30,031 bases of DNA from a virus (IMGVR_UViG_3300021335_000063:1-30031), one strand, 5' to 3'. Shown: positions 1 through 9,426, numbered from the stretch's first letter. Notes: generated by a model not told the origin, from the letters alone. Translations and numbers: made by a program.

Positions 1-1
1 A

Positions 2-1024
2 GCAGAAGCAGCAGAATTGCTTAAACCAAAGAAAGTTGGATTTTTCCAAAAAATAAAGAATGTTGCAGGAAATATTGGTAGCGGAATATCTAGTCTCGCA
101 AAGAAAGGTGCGGGTGCAATTAAAGCAGGATTTTCAAAATTAGTGGGACCAATTATTGCACCATTTTTGAATAAAGCAAAAAGCCTTGGAAACAAAGTTC
201 TTGCCACGATACAAAAAATTCCTGGATATTCTAAAATTGCATCTTTCTTGAAAAAAGAAGGTCTTGGAACAGTTAAAAATGTTGCTGGTGGTGGTAAAAG
301 ACTTGGAGCAAAAGCACTGCCTGTTATTGGTGGAATTGCAAACCTTCTTTTTGCATATGATAGATTGGCAAATGGTGATAGTATTGGTGCTGCTTTAGAA
401 ACAATATCCGCCATATTAGATTTTAGTGGTGGTGGTTGGCCTTTGTCCTTGGGACTTGATGCTTTCCTATTTGCTAGAGATTTTGTTCCAGGAATTAAAG
501 GTGGAGAAGATGCACTCCTTGGTAAACTTGGATTGACTGGAATGGTTGAAACATTGAATACTCTTGGTGGAAAACTGCCAAACCTTGGAGAATTGGTTGG
601 TCCATTATTTGGCAAAAAACCCGAACAACCAGAACCAACAAAAGAGTTGACTTCCGAACAAGTTGCTTATAAAAAGTGGTTGGATGGCAGACCAGATGAA
701 TTTGAAAATCAATTGGAATGGGAAACACTGAAGCAAAATGGTAAAGCACCAGGATTTTCTCCTCCATCAGGACCAGCACCAAAACCACCAGCAGCACCTT
801 CTATTGCTTCTCCATCTTCACCACAAATGCAAGCTCCAGGACCAGTTTCTAGTTCTGGAAATACGACTGTGATTTATAAAAAAGTAGGCAGTGGTGGTGG
901 AGGACAATCTCAACAACAATCAATGAAGAGTGGAAGTGCTACTGATGTTCCATTAATTTCTTCATCGAATCCAGATAATTTCTACACTATGTATTCGCAA
1001 TTAATCTATAATGTGGTGAACTAA
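2..1024 (+). CDS. C-terminal part of a tape-measure-like tail tip protein (5' partial)
   Basis: The reading frame is open to the left edge of the window (A-E-A-A-E before the first TTG at 17), so this is the 3' end of a longer gene. The visible 341 residues begin lysine/glycine/alanine-rich with amphipathic helices, continue into a hydrophobic segment (around LPVIGGIANLLFAYDRL), then a Pro/Ser/Ala-rich linker, and end in a Gly/Gln-rich stretch followed by a short tail (NPDNFYTMYSQLIYNVVN). Its place directly before a wall hydrolase and the hub genes, and its long helical composition, fit a tail tape-measure or hub-associated protein, where the C-terminus sits in the baseplate. Its C-terminal design (NTTVIYKK, Gly-rich stretch, short ordered tail) resembles that of the next gene, suggesting related docking ends. 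The function is inferred from position and composition. I see no diagnostic motif. Confidence 0.55.
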   Translation, partial: AEAAELLKPKKVGFFQKIKNVAGNIGSGISSLAKKGAGAIKAGFSKLVGPIIAPFLNKAKSLGNKVLATIQKIPGYSKIASFLKKEGLGTVKNVAGGGKRLGAKALPVIGGIANLLFAYDRLANGDSIGAALETISAILDFSGGGWPLSLGLDAFLFARDFVPGIKGGEDALLGKLGLTGMVETLNTLGGKLPNLGELVGPLFGKKPEQPEPTKELTSEQVAYKKWLDGRPDEFENQLEWETLKQNGKAPGFSPPSGPAPKPPAAPSIASPSSPQMQAPGPVSSSGNTTVIYKKVGSGGGGQSQQQSMKSGSATDVPLISSSNPDNFYTMYSQLIYNVVN

Positions 1025-1025
1025 A

Positions 1026-2657
1026 ATGGCCATAGCAGCAGTAGCAGCAGGAGCGATGAGAATAGGTTCTATGTTTGCCAGAGGAGCGGGCAAAGGTGGT
1101 GGAATGCTGCGAAAAGCAATTCTCAAAAGAACAAAGGTTAAAAGAGAAAATATTGCAAGAAACAAACAACTGAATAAAAAATTGATGGAGAAGCAAAGAA
1201 GAAGAGAAAAAGCATCTCTATTGAAAGCATTTAAAACTAGAGGAAAGTCTGGTATAAGTGATGTTGAAGTTCCTGGTAAAAGTTTTCTTGATAGAGTATT
1301 GGAGTTTTTTGGTGTATTGTTGATTGGATGGTTGGCGGATAAACTCCCACAAATTATTGCATGGGTACAAGATTTGATAAAGAGGATAAAACTTCTTGTA
1401 GATAGTTTAAAACGTTTTATTGATAATCTTGGTAAATGGATTCAGTCTCTAGGTAAAGTAGCCCTTGCTAATGTACAGAGTTGGTTAAGATTTGATTTTA
1501 GTGGAAAATCAAATGAAATTACTTCTGCAATGAAAGATTTTGAAAATGCATTTATGGGAATAGAGAGTGCATTTGATGATGCTAAGAGTGCAGTTAGTGG
1601 AGACATCAGTACTGTGGAGGAGAAAGATATTGGTCCAGTTGGTCCGGCAGTAACTGGAACCAAGGAAGAGAAATGGAAAGAGTTTTATAAAATGGCAGAA
1701 GAGTCTGGAGCAAAATATCCAGAGTTGGTTGCTGCACAATTTGCACATGAATCAAATTGGGGAACTGCTACTGGAGGAACTCACAACTATTTTGGTCTGA
1801 AAGCTACTGGTAGTGAATCTGGAAGCACTGCAAGTACTACAGAATATTATGGTGGTGTGAAGACTGGAACTAGTGCTAAATTTATGAACTTTAATAGTCC
1901 CAGGGGTGCGGTAGATACTCTTGTCAAAAGATGGTATAAAGATTATAAGGGTTATCGTGGAGTAAACAATGCAACTTCTGCATATTCTGCTGCCGATCAA
2001 TTGAAGCAACAAGGATATGCTACCGATCCAAACTATTCGGCAAAACTGAAAAGAATGATGAAACAAAATGCTTCTATAACTGCCAGTATGAAATCCGGTG
2101 CTGGTGATGGAAGACAAGCAAGAGGAGCAAATCAAACTCCTGCATATCAAAGAGCAGTTAATGTTGGTCGTGCATTAGAAGGACAAGGATATAGAGCATG
2201 GCAACACCCAGACTTCAATGTTCATTCTGGATATACTGGATCTGGTAAAGAGCGTGTGATGAGAAGAAGTTATAACTCTTATCACAATTATGGTGAGGCA
2301 CTTGATTATCCACTGTCTCACAATAGTGAGGCACAACTTGATAAACTTGCTTCTTATTTCAGACAAAATAAAGCAGCACTTGGTGTCGCTGAAGTAATAT
2401 GGAGAAGTGCAGGACATTATGATCACCTCCACGTATCATTTAAAGGTGGTGGAAGTGTAGATAGAATGCCAATAGCAGGTAATGTAGATATGGGTGCTAG
2501 TGTGGGGCAACCACAAAATACAGTTATAATTATTGAAGAAGAGGCACCACCAATGGCAAGTGGTGGATCTAAAGGAGGATCGTCACCAATCATTATGGGT
2601 GCTTCGTTAAATAGTATTATAAAGAAACACCTTTTAACATCTTTAGCATATAATTAA
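1026..2657 (+). CDS. baseplate/tail-tip peptidoglycan hydrolase, GH73-like glucosaminidase plus M15-like peptidase
   Basis: This 543-aa protein carries two wall-degrading domains. Residues 1-70 are strongly basic. Residues 85-150 contain a hydrophobic helical segment (FFGVLLIGWLADKLPQIIAW). Residues ~220-350 match the GH73/FlgJ-type glucosaminidase pattern, with FAHESNWG (E242 the likely catalytic Glu) and HNYFGLKA. Residues ~375-475 resemble M15-type D,D- or L,D-carboxypeptidases, with HNYGEALDY (H420, D427) and HYDHLHVS (H464, H467, H469) as candidate metal ligands. The C-terminus has a Gly-rich linker and a tail ending in SLAYN. In T4 the tail lysozyme is fused to gp5. Here the gp5-like gene lacks a lysozyme, so this protein probably supplies local cell-wall digestion during injection. 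It starts one base after the upstream stop with no clear Shine-Dalgarno sequence, so translational coupling is likely. Confidence 0.8.
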   Translation: MAIAAVAAGAMRIGSMFARGAGKGGGMLRKAILKRTKVKRENIARNKQLNKKLMEKQRRREKASLLKAFKTRGKSGISDVEVPGKSFLDRVLEFFGVLLIGWLADKLPQIIAWVQDLIKRIKLLVDSLKRFIDNLGKWIQSLGKVALANVQSWLRFDFSGKSNEITSAMKDFENAFMGIESAFDDAKSAVSGDISTVEEKDIGPVGPAVTGTKEEKWKEFYKMAEESGAKYPELVAAQFAHESNWGTATGGTHNYFGLKATGSESGSTASTTEYYGGVKTGTSAKFMNFNSPRGAVDTLVKRWYKDYKGYRGVNNATSAYSAADQLKQQGYATDPNYSAKLKRMMKQNASITASMKSGAGDGRQARGANQTPAYQRAVNVGRALEGQGYRAWQHPDFNVHSGYTGSGKERVMRRSYNSYHNYGEALDYPLSHNSEAQLDKLASYFRQNKAALGVAEVIWRSAGHYDHLHVSFKGGGSVDRMPIAGNVDMGASVGQPQNTVIIIEEEAPPMASGGSKGGSSPIIMGASLNSIIKKHLLTSLAYN

Positions 2658-3983
2658 ATGTCAGCATCGGGTTCTTCTCTCTACGAAACTCTAATACTAG
2701 AATCTAATGATCAACAGAGAACTGTTGATTTAAAATTAGGTGCTGTTTCGGTCGATTATTATGAGGACATATTCTCACCAACAATTACAGCAAAAATAAG
2801 AGTTGTCAACACTGGTGATTCTATTGCTGGTAAAAATGATAAGTTGCAGTCAATTTATAATGGTCTTCCATTAAGAGGTGGAGAAAGATTGCGTATGAAA
2901 GTATTGGATCGTGGAGAAGGTAAGAAAGGTTTGGATTTTTCTTCAAAACCAGAAAAATACCTTTATGTATCAAGTATTAGTGATGTTATTTCAGAGTCTC
3001 AAACGGAAAGTTTCTTACTTAATCTTGTATCGAAGGAAGCAATTTCTAATGAGACTACCAGGGTTTCGAGAAAATATACTGGAACAATTGATGATTCTGT
3101 AAAAAAAATTTTAAAGGATGTTTTATCGACTACGAGATATAATGATAGTGATATAGAAAAATCGCAGAACAAATATTCTTTTATTGGAAATCTCAAAAAA
3201 CCTTTTACAACTTTGGTGTGGTTAGCATCAAAAGCAGTTCCAGTTTCTTCTGGTGATGCAACGGCTGGTTTTGTATTTTACCAAACGAAAGATGGTTTTC
3301 AGTTTAAATCGATTGATGAACTAATTAAACAAGAATCAAAGGCAACATATTATTATAGTGAAGTTAGTAAGAATGAAAATGAAACCAATAATGATTTCAA
3401 AATCTTAAACTATATTACTGATAAGAATCAAAATTTGATTGAGAAATTGAGACTCGGAGCATATGCTAGTCAAAGGATGTTTTTTAATCCATTAGACTTT
3501 AACTTTACTCCTTGGGAGGATGGTAAATTTCAGTTTGCAAAGTATAAAGATAGGTTAGAAAACCTTGGTGGTAGAGGAAAGATTTCTTTACCAACACTGG
3601 GTGAAGGAATTGATACTTCTCTTGGAGATGTTCCTTCGAGAATTTTATGTGGTATTGTAGATGTCGGAACACTTGATAAAGATGTATCGACAGAAACTAA
3701 TGCCGATCCAGAAAAGTATCAGGCACAGTCTATTATGAGATATAATCTTCTTCTTACACAATCTGTGAGTATGATGATTCCTTGCAATACCGACTTGAGA
3801 GCAGGAGACATCATAAAGTGCGAATTCCCCAAAATATCATCTCAAGATGCTGATGAATTAGATACTGAAACAAGCGGTCTATATATGATAAAGGAATTGT
3901 GTCATCATTTTGAACCAAATAGTTCATATACTTCATTGAAGTTGGTAAGAGATAATTTTGGTATCCGTAAAGAACAGAACTAA
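2658..3983 (+). CDS. gp27-like baseplate central hub protein
   Basis: This 441-aa protein is probably the hub subunit that joins the tail tube to the spike. Near the N-terminus it has a hub-like beta segment (VDYYEDIFSPTITAKIRVVN). Near the C-terminus it has the arrangement typical of gp27/gpD-type hub proteins: LRAGDIIKCEFPK, then SGLYMIKELCHHF, then SLKLVRDNFG. The size is close to T4 gp27 (391 aa). It begins immediately after the upstream TAA and is followed by the gp5-like gene with a two-base gap, the expected hub-then-spike order of contractile tails. No transmembrane or enzymatic motif is visible. The gp27 assignment rests on the C-terminal pattern and gene order rather than on overall similarity, which I cannot measure here. 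Confidence 0.65.
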   Translation: MSASGSSLYETLILESNDQQRTVDLKLGAVSVDYYEDIFSPTITAKIRVVNTGDSIAGKNDKLQSIYNGLPLRGGERLRMKVLDRGEGKKGLDFSSKPEKYLYVSSISDVISESQTESFLLNLVSKEAISNETTRVSRKYTGTIDDSVKKILKDVLSTTRYNDSDIEKSQNKYSFIGNLKKPFTTLVWLASKAVPVSSGDATAGFVFYQTKDGFQFKSIDELIKQESKATYYYSEVSKNENETNNDFKILNYITDKNQNLIEKLRLGAYASQRMFFNPLDFNFTPWEDGKFQFAKYKDRLENLGGRGKISLPTLGEGIDTSLGDVPSRILCGIVDVGTLDKDVSTETNADPEKYQAQSIMRYNLLLTQSVSMMIPCNTDLRAGDIIKCEFPKISSQDADELDTETSGLYMIKELCHHFEPNSSYTSLKLVRDNFGIRKEQN

Positions 3984-3985
3984 AA

Positions 3986-5962
3986 ATGATAGAAGAGTCG
4001 TTAATTAAAAGTAATTTTATTGGTAGGGACGGATTTCGTTGGTGGATCGGTCAGGTTGCACCAACTTCTGCATGGCAGGCTCAAGCAGATGGTAAAGGGT
4101 GGGGACACAGATATAAAGTAAGAATACTTGGTTATCATCCTTACAATACTTCCGAACTTTCTGATGATGATTTACCGTGGGCAGGAGTTTTAATGCCTAC
4201 AACTGCCGGTAGTGGAGGTGGACATTTTTCTCAAAGTGCTGCCATTGCTCAGGGAGATGTTGTAATTGGATTTTTCCTTGATGGAGACAATGCACAGATT
4301 CCTATGATTATGGGATCTTTTGGAAAAACTCCATATGTTCCTTCAATGGAACCTTCAAATCCATTCATGCCTTTTACTGGATTTACATCAAATATAAAAA
4401 GTCCAGAAGGAGCACGAGATACTAAAGAGTCTTCAGGTCAGAATAGAGATGATCAAAAATTACAGAGAAATTTAAGTGAAGATCAAATAAAAAAAGTCAA
4501 TGCACAAAAGAAGGAGGAAGAACCGAAAGAAATACCAGCATCAAAGGCAACTGGACAAACCGTAACACACGCAGATGCTTGTGAAGATAATTTTGTAAAT
4601 GAGATTACCAATATCTTAGACAATCTTATAAAGATTACAAGCGAGGCAACTAATTTTCTTGGAGATGTGCAAAGTGCAATAAAGAAAATACAGGTACTTG
4701 CAAACGGATTCGTTGGTAATTTATTTGATTCTCTATACAAAAAACTAATACCACTTATGCAAAGTGGATTGAAAGCACTTTATGATTCCACCTTTGCAAC
4801 TGTTTTAGCATCTACTGCAAATCCTTTCATTGCACACTTAGCTGGAGTTGCCGCACAAGAGGGAATGGTTGCACCAGTTGGAGCACTTCAAAAAGCAATG
4901 GCTTGTGTTTCTGCAAAAATTATCAATGGACTTGGAGATACGATTAAGGGACTTGTAGAATCTACATTATTAGAAGTTGTCAATTTTGGAGTTTGTGCTG
5001 CAGAACAGTTTGTTGGATCTCTTTTAAATGGCATTATCGATCAAATATCTTCCGGTCTAGAATCTGCATTGGGTGCTGTATCTAGCATCTTGGGTCCAGC
5101 GTTCAAAATCTTAGATTTCCTAACAGGTGCTGCCGATATACTCAAATCAATTAAGGGATTTTTCACCTGCGAACAAACAAAATCTTGTGCTAGTGTGAAG
5201 GAATGGACAATTGGATATGGTCCAAAAAATAGAGCAGCAGCGAATAAAGCTCTTGATAAGGCACTGGAAAATGCAAATATAGCAAGGTTACTACCAAAAG
5301 TTCCTGGGGAAGAAAATTCACCATATACAAAACCAGATTGTGGAGAACCTTCAAGTTGTGGTGGTCCAACCGTATCATTCTTCGGTGGAAATGGCATTGG
5401 TGGTGCTGGTAAGGCAATTCTTGGTGGAATTGTAAATAATACCAGTGGTCTAAGTGATATTACTTCTTCCGTTACAAGAACTGCAAGCATTATTGGTGTA
5501 GAAATAACGGATCCTGGAAGTGGTTATTCTTATGCCCCACCAATGGTAACTTTTGAAGACTCTTGTGGTCTTGGATATGGTGCAGTTGGAAGATGTATTA
5601 TTGATTATGATTCGGACTCTCCAACTTATGGTCAAATTACAGGTGTCTATATCGTATCTGAAGGAGAAAACTATCCAGTAGAAGATGATGAAGAAAATGC
5701 AGTTACTGATACTTTCATTATTAATTCTGGGAACGGATATACACCTGGCGATACTGCAATAGATGAAAATGGAACTGAGTATAGTTTGACCATTGATAAT
5801 GGTAAGATTATTAAAGCAACACCAATAAATAGTGATATTACAGATTACTTACCAAGAATCACGGTTAATAGTGAAACTGGTACTGGTGCTCTTATTAGAC
5901 CATTGATCGGTCCATATAATCCACAGAAAGAAGTTGTAAGTGTAATCGATTGCGTATCTTAA
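3986..5962 (+). CDS. gp5: gp5-like baseplate hub protein, OB-fold, no lysozyme domain
   Basis: Residues ~15-115 resemble the T4 gp5 OB-fold: an opening FRWWIGQVAP, a VRILGYHPYN strand, DLPWAGVLMPTTAGSGGG (T4 gp5 has a closely similar LPWMSVIQP segment), then GDVVIGFFLDGDNAQIPMIMGSFG. T4 gp5 then carries a lysozyme and a triple beta-helix, whereas this 658-aa protein does not. Residues ~120-190 are charged and Lys/Glu-rich. Residues ~190-450 are hydrophobic and helix-prone with several cysteines. Residues ~500-658 contain beta modules with the GSGY/GNGY pattern (PGSGYSYAPPMVTF, NSGNGYTPG) that recur in other fibre proteins of this window. The spike beta-helix is on the next gene and the lytic activity two genes upstream, so the T4 gp5 functions appear divided among three proteins. 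Confidence 0.8.
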   Translation: MIEESLIKSNFIGRDGFRWWIGQVAPTSAWQAQADGKGWGHRYKVRILGYHPYNTSELSDDDLPWAGVLMPTTAGSGGGHFSQSAAIAQGDVVIGFFLDGDNAQIPMIMGSFGKTPYVPSMEPSNPFMPFTGFTSNIKSPEGARDTKESSGQNRDDQKLQRNLSEDQIKKVNAQKKEEEPKEIPASKATGQTVTHADACEDNFVNEITNILDNLIKITSEATNFLGDVQSAIKKIQVLANGFVGNLFDSLYKKLIPLMQSGLKALYDSTFATVLASTANPFIAHLAGVAAQEGMVAPVGALQKAMACVSAKIINGLGDTIKGLVESTLLEVVNFGVCAAEQFVGSLLNGIIDQISSGLESALGAVSSILGPAFKILDFLTGAADILKSIKGFFTCEQTKSCASVKEWTIGYGPKNRAAANKALDKALENANIARLLPKVPGEENSPYTKPDCGEPSSCGGPTVSFFGGNGIGGAGKAILGGIVNNTSGLSDITSSVTRTASIIGVEITDPGSGYSYAPPMVTFEDSCGLGYGAVGRCIIDYDSDSPTYGQITGVYIVSEGENYPVEDDEENAVTDTFIINSGNGYTPGDTAIDENGTEYSLTIDNGKIIKATPINSDITDYLPRITVNSETGTGALIRPLIGPYNPQKEVVSVIDCVS

Positions 5963-5963
5963 T

Positions 5964-6539
5964 ATGGCAGAAAGACCGGTACAAAATACAGAAGCAAGAA
6001 AGTATATAAGTTGGGGTCCAAAAGTTAGAATGGACTTCTGCAATTCCCAAATGAACGGGGATGGAACGAATGTTTATACTCTTTATGGATTTACTGATGA
6101 CCAGGACGTTCATTTGCAGATGTTTAATGAGAGTGGAATCTTTCATATGCACAATGATAGAGCAATTGAACTTGTTGCTGGTTCTAAAAATGCTCCTGGT
6201 GACGTAGATTTTGAAATTATTGGTATGAATGGTGATATCAACATCACTTGTTTGAAAAATGGTGCTGTTAGAATCAAAGCACAAAGCATTGAGCTGCAGG
6301 CAGATGAGGATATTAATATAGAAGCAGGTAGAAATCTAAATCTCACAGGAAAAAATGGAAGATGTTTAGTTAAAAGTAAAGATGTGAGTGTTGATGGCAA
6401 TGAAGGAAACTTGGTTGCGGCAACTATTGGAGATTTTAGTCAAAAAGTATTTGAGGGAAGTTTTGTTGGCACAGACTTGTTTAAGTTTGCGCTTAAACAA
6501 GTTCCAATTGTTGGCGAACCAGTAGCATCGCTTTTCTAA
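5964..6539 (+). CDS. beta-helical tail spike/needle protein (gp5 C-terminal-domain-like)
   Basis: This 191-aa protein has a central run of short alternating beta repeats (residues ~70-140), for example GDVDFEIIGMNGDINITC, GAVRIKAQSIELQADEDI, NIEAGRNLNLTGKNGR and KSKDVSVDG. They have the hydrophobic/polar alternation and regular Gly/Asn/Asp turns of the trimeric beta-helix at the end of T4 gp5 and of VgrG/gpV spikes. Its position directly after the gp5-like OB-fold gene, one base from that stop, supports a role as the membrane-piercing needle attached to the hub. It contains no PAAR-type tip that I can recognise. It may trimerise on the hub, but that is inference from the fold. Confidence 0.65.
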   Translation: MAERPVQNTEARKYISWGPKVRMDFCNSQMNGDGTNVYTLYGFTDDQDVHLQMFNESGIFHMHNDRAIELVAGSKNAPGDVDFEIIGMNGDINITCLKNGAVRIKAQSIELQADEDINIEAGRNLNLTGKNGRCLVKSKDVSVDGNEGNLVAATIGDFSQKVFEGSFVGTDLFKFALKQVPIVGEPVASLF

Positions 6540-6540
6540 A

Positions 6541-9426
6541 ATGGCAGACCTTAATAATTTTAGTCTAGAAACTAATTTTAATAACAACGTAACATTTTAT
6601 AGAGATGTAAACATTGGTGAGGATATTTACGTAAATGCAACATCTGCTTTCAAAGGTGATGCTGAATTTGGTGGAGATGTTAATATTGCTGGAGATCTGT
6701 TTGTTGGTGGACTATTAGATGTTAATTTTTTATTAGTAAGAACTAGATTTGATGTTGGTGTTGGTGGAACTGCACTGAATATTGACACAAGAACAGAACA
6801 GATTGGTATATTCACTGCAACGCCACAGCAAAAGTTTCAGTTTAATAGTGAAGAAGAGAATACATTTGTAATCACTGGTCTTGGAACTGTTGGTATAGGA
6901 ACTACACAACCTGGAGTTGGAATCAGTTCTCTCAATGATTCTACTCAAGGTAAATTGAGTTTAGAAGTAGAAACGATAGGAATTAAAAGAAATATCTATG
7001 ACTCTGTTGGATATCACGGAGCGAATGGTGGTTATCTACAAAGAGATGAATTTGGAATCAGATGGACTGAAGTAACCCCAGCATTTACGGAAGGGATCTA
7101 TGTTCAAGATGAGGGTGTTTACATTCCAACTGTTGGTGCGGCACAATCCTTTACCGTATTGAACTTTACTCAGATCAATAGTCTTGGTGTTGGAAGTGAT
7201 ACTATTATTCCTATACCAAATCCAAGTAATCCTGGATTTATTGCTGATATCCAATCTCAGGATTTATGGGGATATACTGATTCTGGTGACATCTATAGAA
7301 TGACTAATGTTGGAATCAACCAGAATTCTCCAGCATTTACATTGGATGTTGACGGAACATTGAACGTAAATGGTGCAACTACACTAAACAATACTTTAGA
7401 TGTTGATGGTGCTACCACGCTCAATAATACTCTTGATGTTACCAGTGCTACTACACTCAATGATACATTAGATGTTACCAGTGCTACCACGCTTAACGAT
7501 ACTCTTGATGTTGCTAGTGCTACTACACTTAGTGATACTTTAGATGTTACTGGTGCCACTACACTCAATGATACATTGGATGTTGATGGACTAACAACTT
7601 TTAACGATGTTACAGAAGCAACCAGTATTAATAGTGCATCTGTACAGATTGATGGTGGTGTTGGAATTGTTAAAAAACTATTTGTTGGTGGGGATACTAA
7701 ATTAGAATCAACATTAGAACTTGAATCTTCTTTAATTGATGTTAACAATTTGACTGGTGTTGCTGGGAAAGATTATCGATTAGCATCTGTTGGAACTGGG
7801 GTGTCTTGGAGACCTTCTGGAGTAGAAACACAGAATACTATTTGGGTTTCTAAGAATGGGGATGATGCTAATAGTGGATTATTAGAGGGTGATGCAAAAG
7901 CTACCATTGGTGCAGCAGCGGCAATAGCACAAGAGGGTGACACAATTAAAATTCGTCCTGGTCGTTATATAGAAAACAATCCCATTGGATTAAGAACAGA
8001 TGTATCTGTAACTGGAGAAGATCTCAGACTTGTCACAGTTCAACCTCAAAATTTAGACAAAGATGTATTTCATGTAAGAAGGGGATGTTTAATTGAAAAT
8101 TTGAATTTTGCCGGAGAAACTGTTGGTGTAGTTCATTATGGTATTGGTGCAGTGGCATTTCCACCAACAGATCCTGTATATCAAGCAAATACTGGATATA
8201 TTGCTCTGGGTCCAGCAAATGAAGGTTCTAGTGGAAGATGGAGATCACCATATATTCGTAACTGTACCAACTTCATGAGTGGAAGTATTGGTATGAAGAT
8301 CAATGGTGATCATGCATCAGCAGATTTCACAGGAACAAACATTCCTGGCGCTGATTTAAAATGTATGGTGTGTGATTCATTTACACAATATAATGAGAAC
8401 GGTATTGGCGTTTCTATTACAAATAATGGATATGCACAATTGGTTTCCATTTTCACCATTAACTGTAATATAGCAATCTATGCGGATACTGGTGGTCAAT
8501 GCGATCTCACAAACTCCAACTCATCATTTGGTAATTTTGGATTATATGCAGTTGGACTTGGAAGAACAGAATATACTGGAACAGTACTAAACGATGTAAT
8601 ACCGGGTGATGATTCCGACACCATTGTTGGAACTGGAGTTACTGATGTAAATAATATTCCACAGAGACCTTTTGATGGTCAGGCATTGTTCTTTAAGATC
8701 AATAATGTTGGTCAAGTAAATTACCCAGATGCAGTTGAATTCACTGAACTCACAGAACCATTAGAACAACTTGATAGTATCACCGTAATAGGTTCTCCTA
8801 GTGGATATTCTGCTATAAATCCACCATCTGTAGTTATTAGAGATGCTGACGGAACAGTTCAACCAAAAGGACCACAAGGTATTGTCGCAGAAGCTTCAGT
8901 AACAGTAGATGCTGATGGGGTTATTACTGAGATTGATGTTATTAATTCTGGTAGGAATTACTTACCATCTCAAAATATTGTTGTTGATATTGATGGTAAT
9001 ACTAGTCTTGCGACAGCAAAAATGTCTCCGATTTATTTTACTGTTTCTGAGGCAACAGAAGTAACTCCAACTGGCATTACAACCATCACATTTAATGAAT
9101 TTGTTCCTTATGAATTATTCTCCGGAGATCCTTTTGTTCTGAAAAGAATTAGTCGTATTCTTACAAGTTCACATTCTTTTGAGTACGTCGGCACGGGTAC
9201 GAGTATAAATACTGCGTTACCCTTTAGGGGTGCTCTTCCAATTAAAGAGAATGAAGTTGTTGCTCTTGACGGCGCACAAGTTCCATTCACATCAACAGAT
9301 CAAAAAGGTAATTTTGATATTGGTGTTGGAATTCAAGTCGATCAAACAACATCGACAGTTCGAGGAAGAGATTTTAGTAAGGCAATACAAGCAGAAGTCA
9401 CACCACTCATACTTGCGTTGAGATAA
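6541..9426 (+). CDS. large baseplate/fibre structural protein with 12-residue tandem repeats and beta-helix segment
   Basis: This 961-aa protein is built from modules. The N-terminal ~275 residues are beta-rich with VGIGTTQP and VGINQNSP motifs common in phage fibres. Residues 279-350 are six tandem 12-residue repeats of the type ATTLNDTLDVTS. Next comes SASVQIDGGVGIVKKLFVGGDT, a module also present in the 1496- and 1724-aa proteins. Residues ~435-520 (IWVSKNGDDANSG, GDTIKIRPGRYIENNP) look like the first coils of a pectate-lyase-type right-handed beta-helix, continuing to about residue 680. Residues ~740-830 carry SPSGYSAINPPSVVI and SGRNYLPSQNIVV modules. A virion role is very likely. Which baseplate or fibre part it forms (for example a gp10-like pin) cannot be decided from sequence alone. 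It begins one base after the spike stop. Confidence 0.7.
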   Translation: MADLNNFSLETNFNNNVTFYRDVNIGEDIYVNATSAFKGDAEFGGDVNIAGDLFVGGLLDVNFLLVRTRFDVGVGGTALNIDTRTEQIGIFTATPQQKFQFNSEEENTFVITGLGTVGIGTTQPGVGISSLNDSTQGKLSLEVETIGIKRNIYDSVGYHGANGGYLQRDEFGIRWTEVTPAFTEGIYVQDEGVYIPTVGAAQSFTVLNFTQINSLGVGSDTIIPIPNPSNPGFIADIQSQDLWGYTDSGDIYRMTNVGINQNSPAFTLDVDGTLNVNGATTLNNTLDVDGATTLNNTLDVTSATTLNDTLDVTSATTLNDTLDVASATTLSDTLDVTGATTLNDTLDVDGLTTFNDVTEATSINSASVQIDGGVGIVKKLFVGGDTKLESTLELESSLIDVNNLTGVAGKDYRLASVGTGVSWRPSGVETQNTIWVSKNGDDANSGLLEGDAKATIGAAAAIAQEGDTIKIRPGRYIENNPIGLRTDVSVTGEDLRLVTVQPQNLDKDVFHVRRGCLIENLNFAGETVGVVHYGIGAVAFPPTDPVYQANTGYIALGPANEGSSGRWRSPYIRNCTNFMSGSIGMKINGDHASADFTGTNIPGADLKCMVCDSFTQYNENGIGVSITNNGYAQLVSIFTINCNIAIYADTGGQCDLTNSNSSFGNFGLYAVGLGRTEYTGTVLNDVIPGDDSDTIVGTGVTDVNNIPQRPFDGQALFFKINNVGQVNYPDAVEFTELTEPLEQLDSITVIGSPSGYSAINPPSVVIRDADGTVQPKGPQGIVAEASVTVDADGVITEIDVINSGRNYLPSQNIVVDIDGNTSLATAKMSPIYFTVSEATEVTPTGITTITFNEFVPYELFSGDPFVLKRISRILTSSHSFEYVGTGTSINTALPFRGALPIKENEVVALDGAQVPFTSTDQKGNFDIGVGIQVDQTTSTVRGRDFSKAIQAEVTPLILALR
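7375..7590 (+). repeat. six in-frame tandem 36-bp repeats (12-aa units)
   Basis: Six contiguous 36-bp units encode ATTLNNTLDVDG and close variants. A seventh unit from 7591 (LTTFNDV) is degenerate. Synonymous differences between units show they are not very recent copies. The repeat is coding, probably adding turns to a beta-solenoid or fibre shaft in which copy number sets length. Confidence 0.9.

Noticed and set aside
495-797. Minus-strand open frames across the structural genes (for example 495-797, 5041-5490, 11419-12000)
   Set aside because: They are low-complexity mirror frames of repetitive Gly/Ser/Thr-rich coding sequence, without ribosome sites or recognisable domains.
5824-5831. 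AATAAATA late-promoter match inside the gp5-like gene
   Set aside because: It is within coding sequence over 130 bases from the next start and probably reflects A/T-rich codons. It serves as a reminder that this motif alone is weak evidence.
7375-7590. Regular 36-bp repeats that might suggest a CRISPR array
   Set aside because: The units are directly adjacent with no spacers, and they encode a continuous 12-residue protein repeat in frame.
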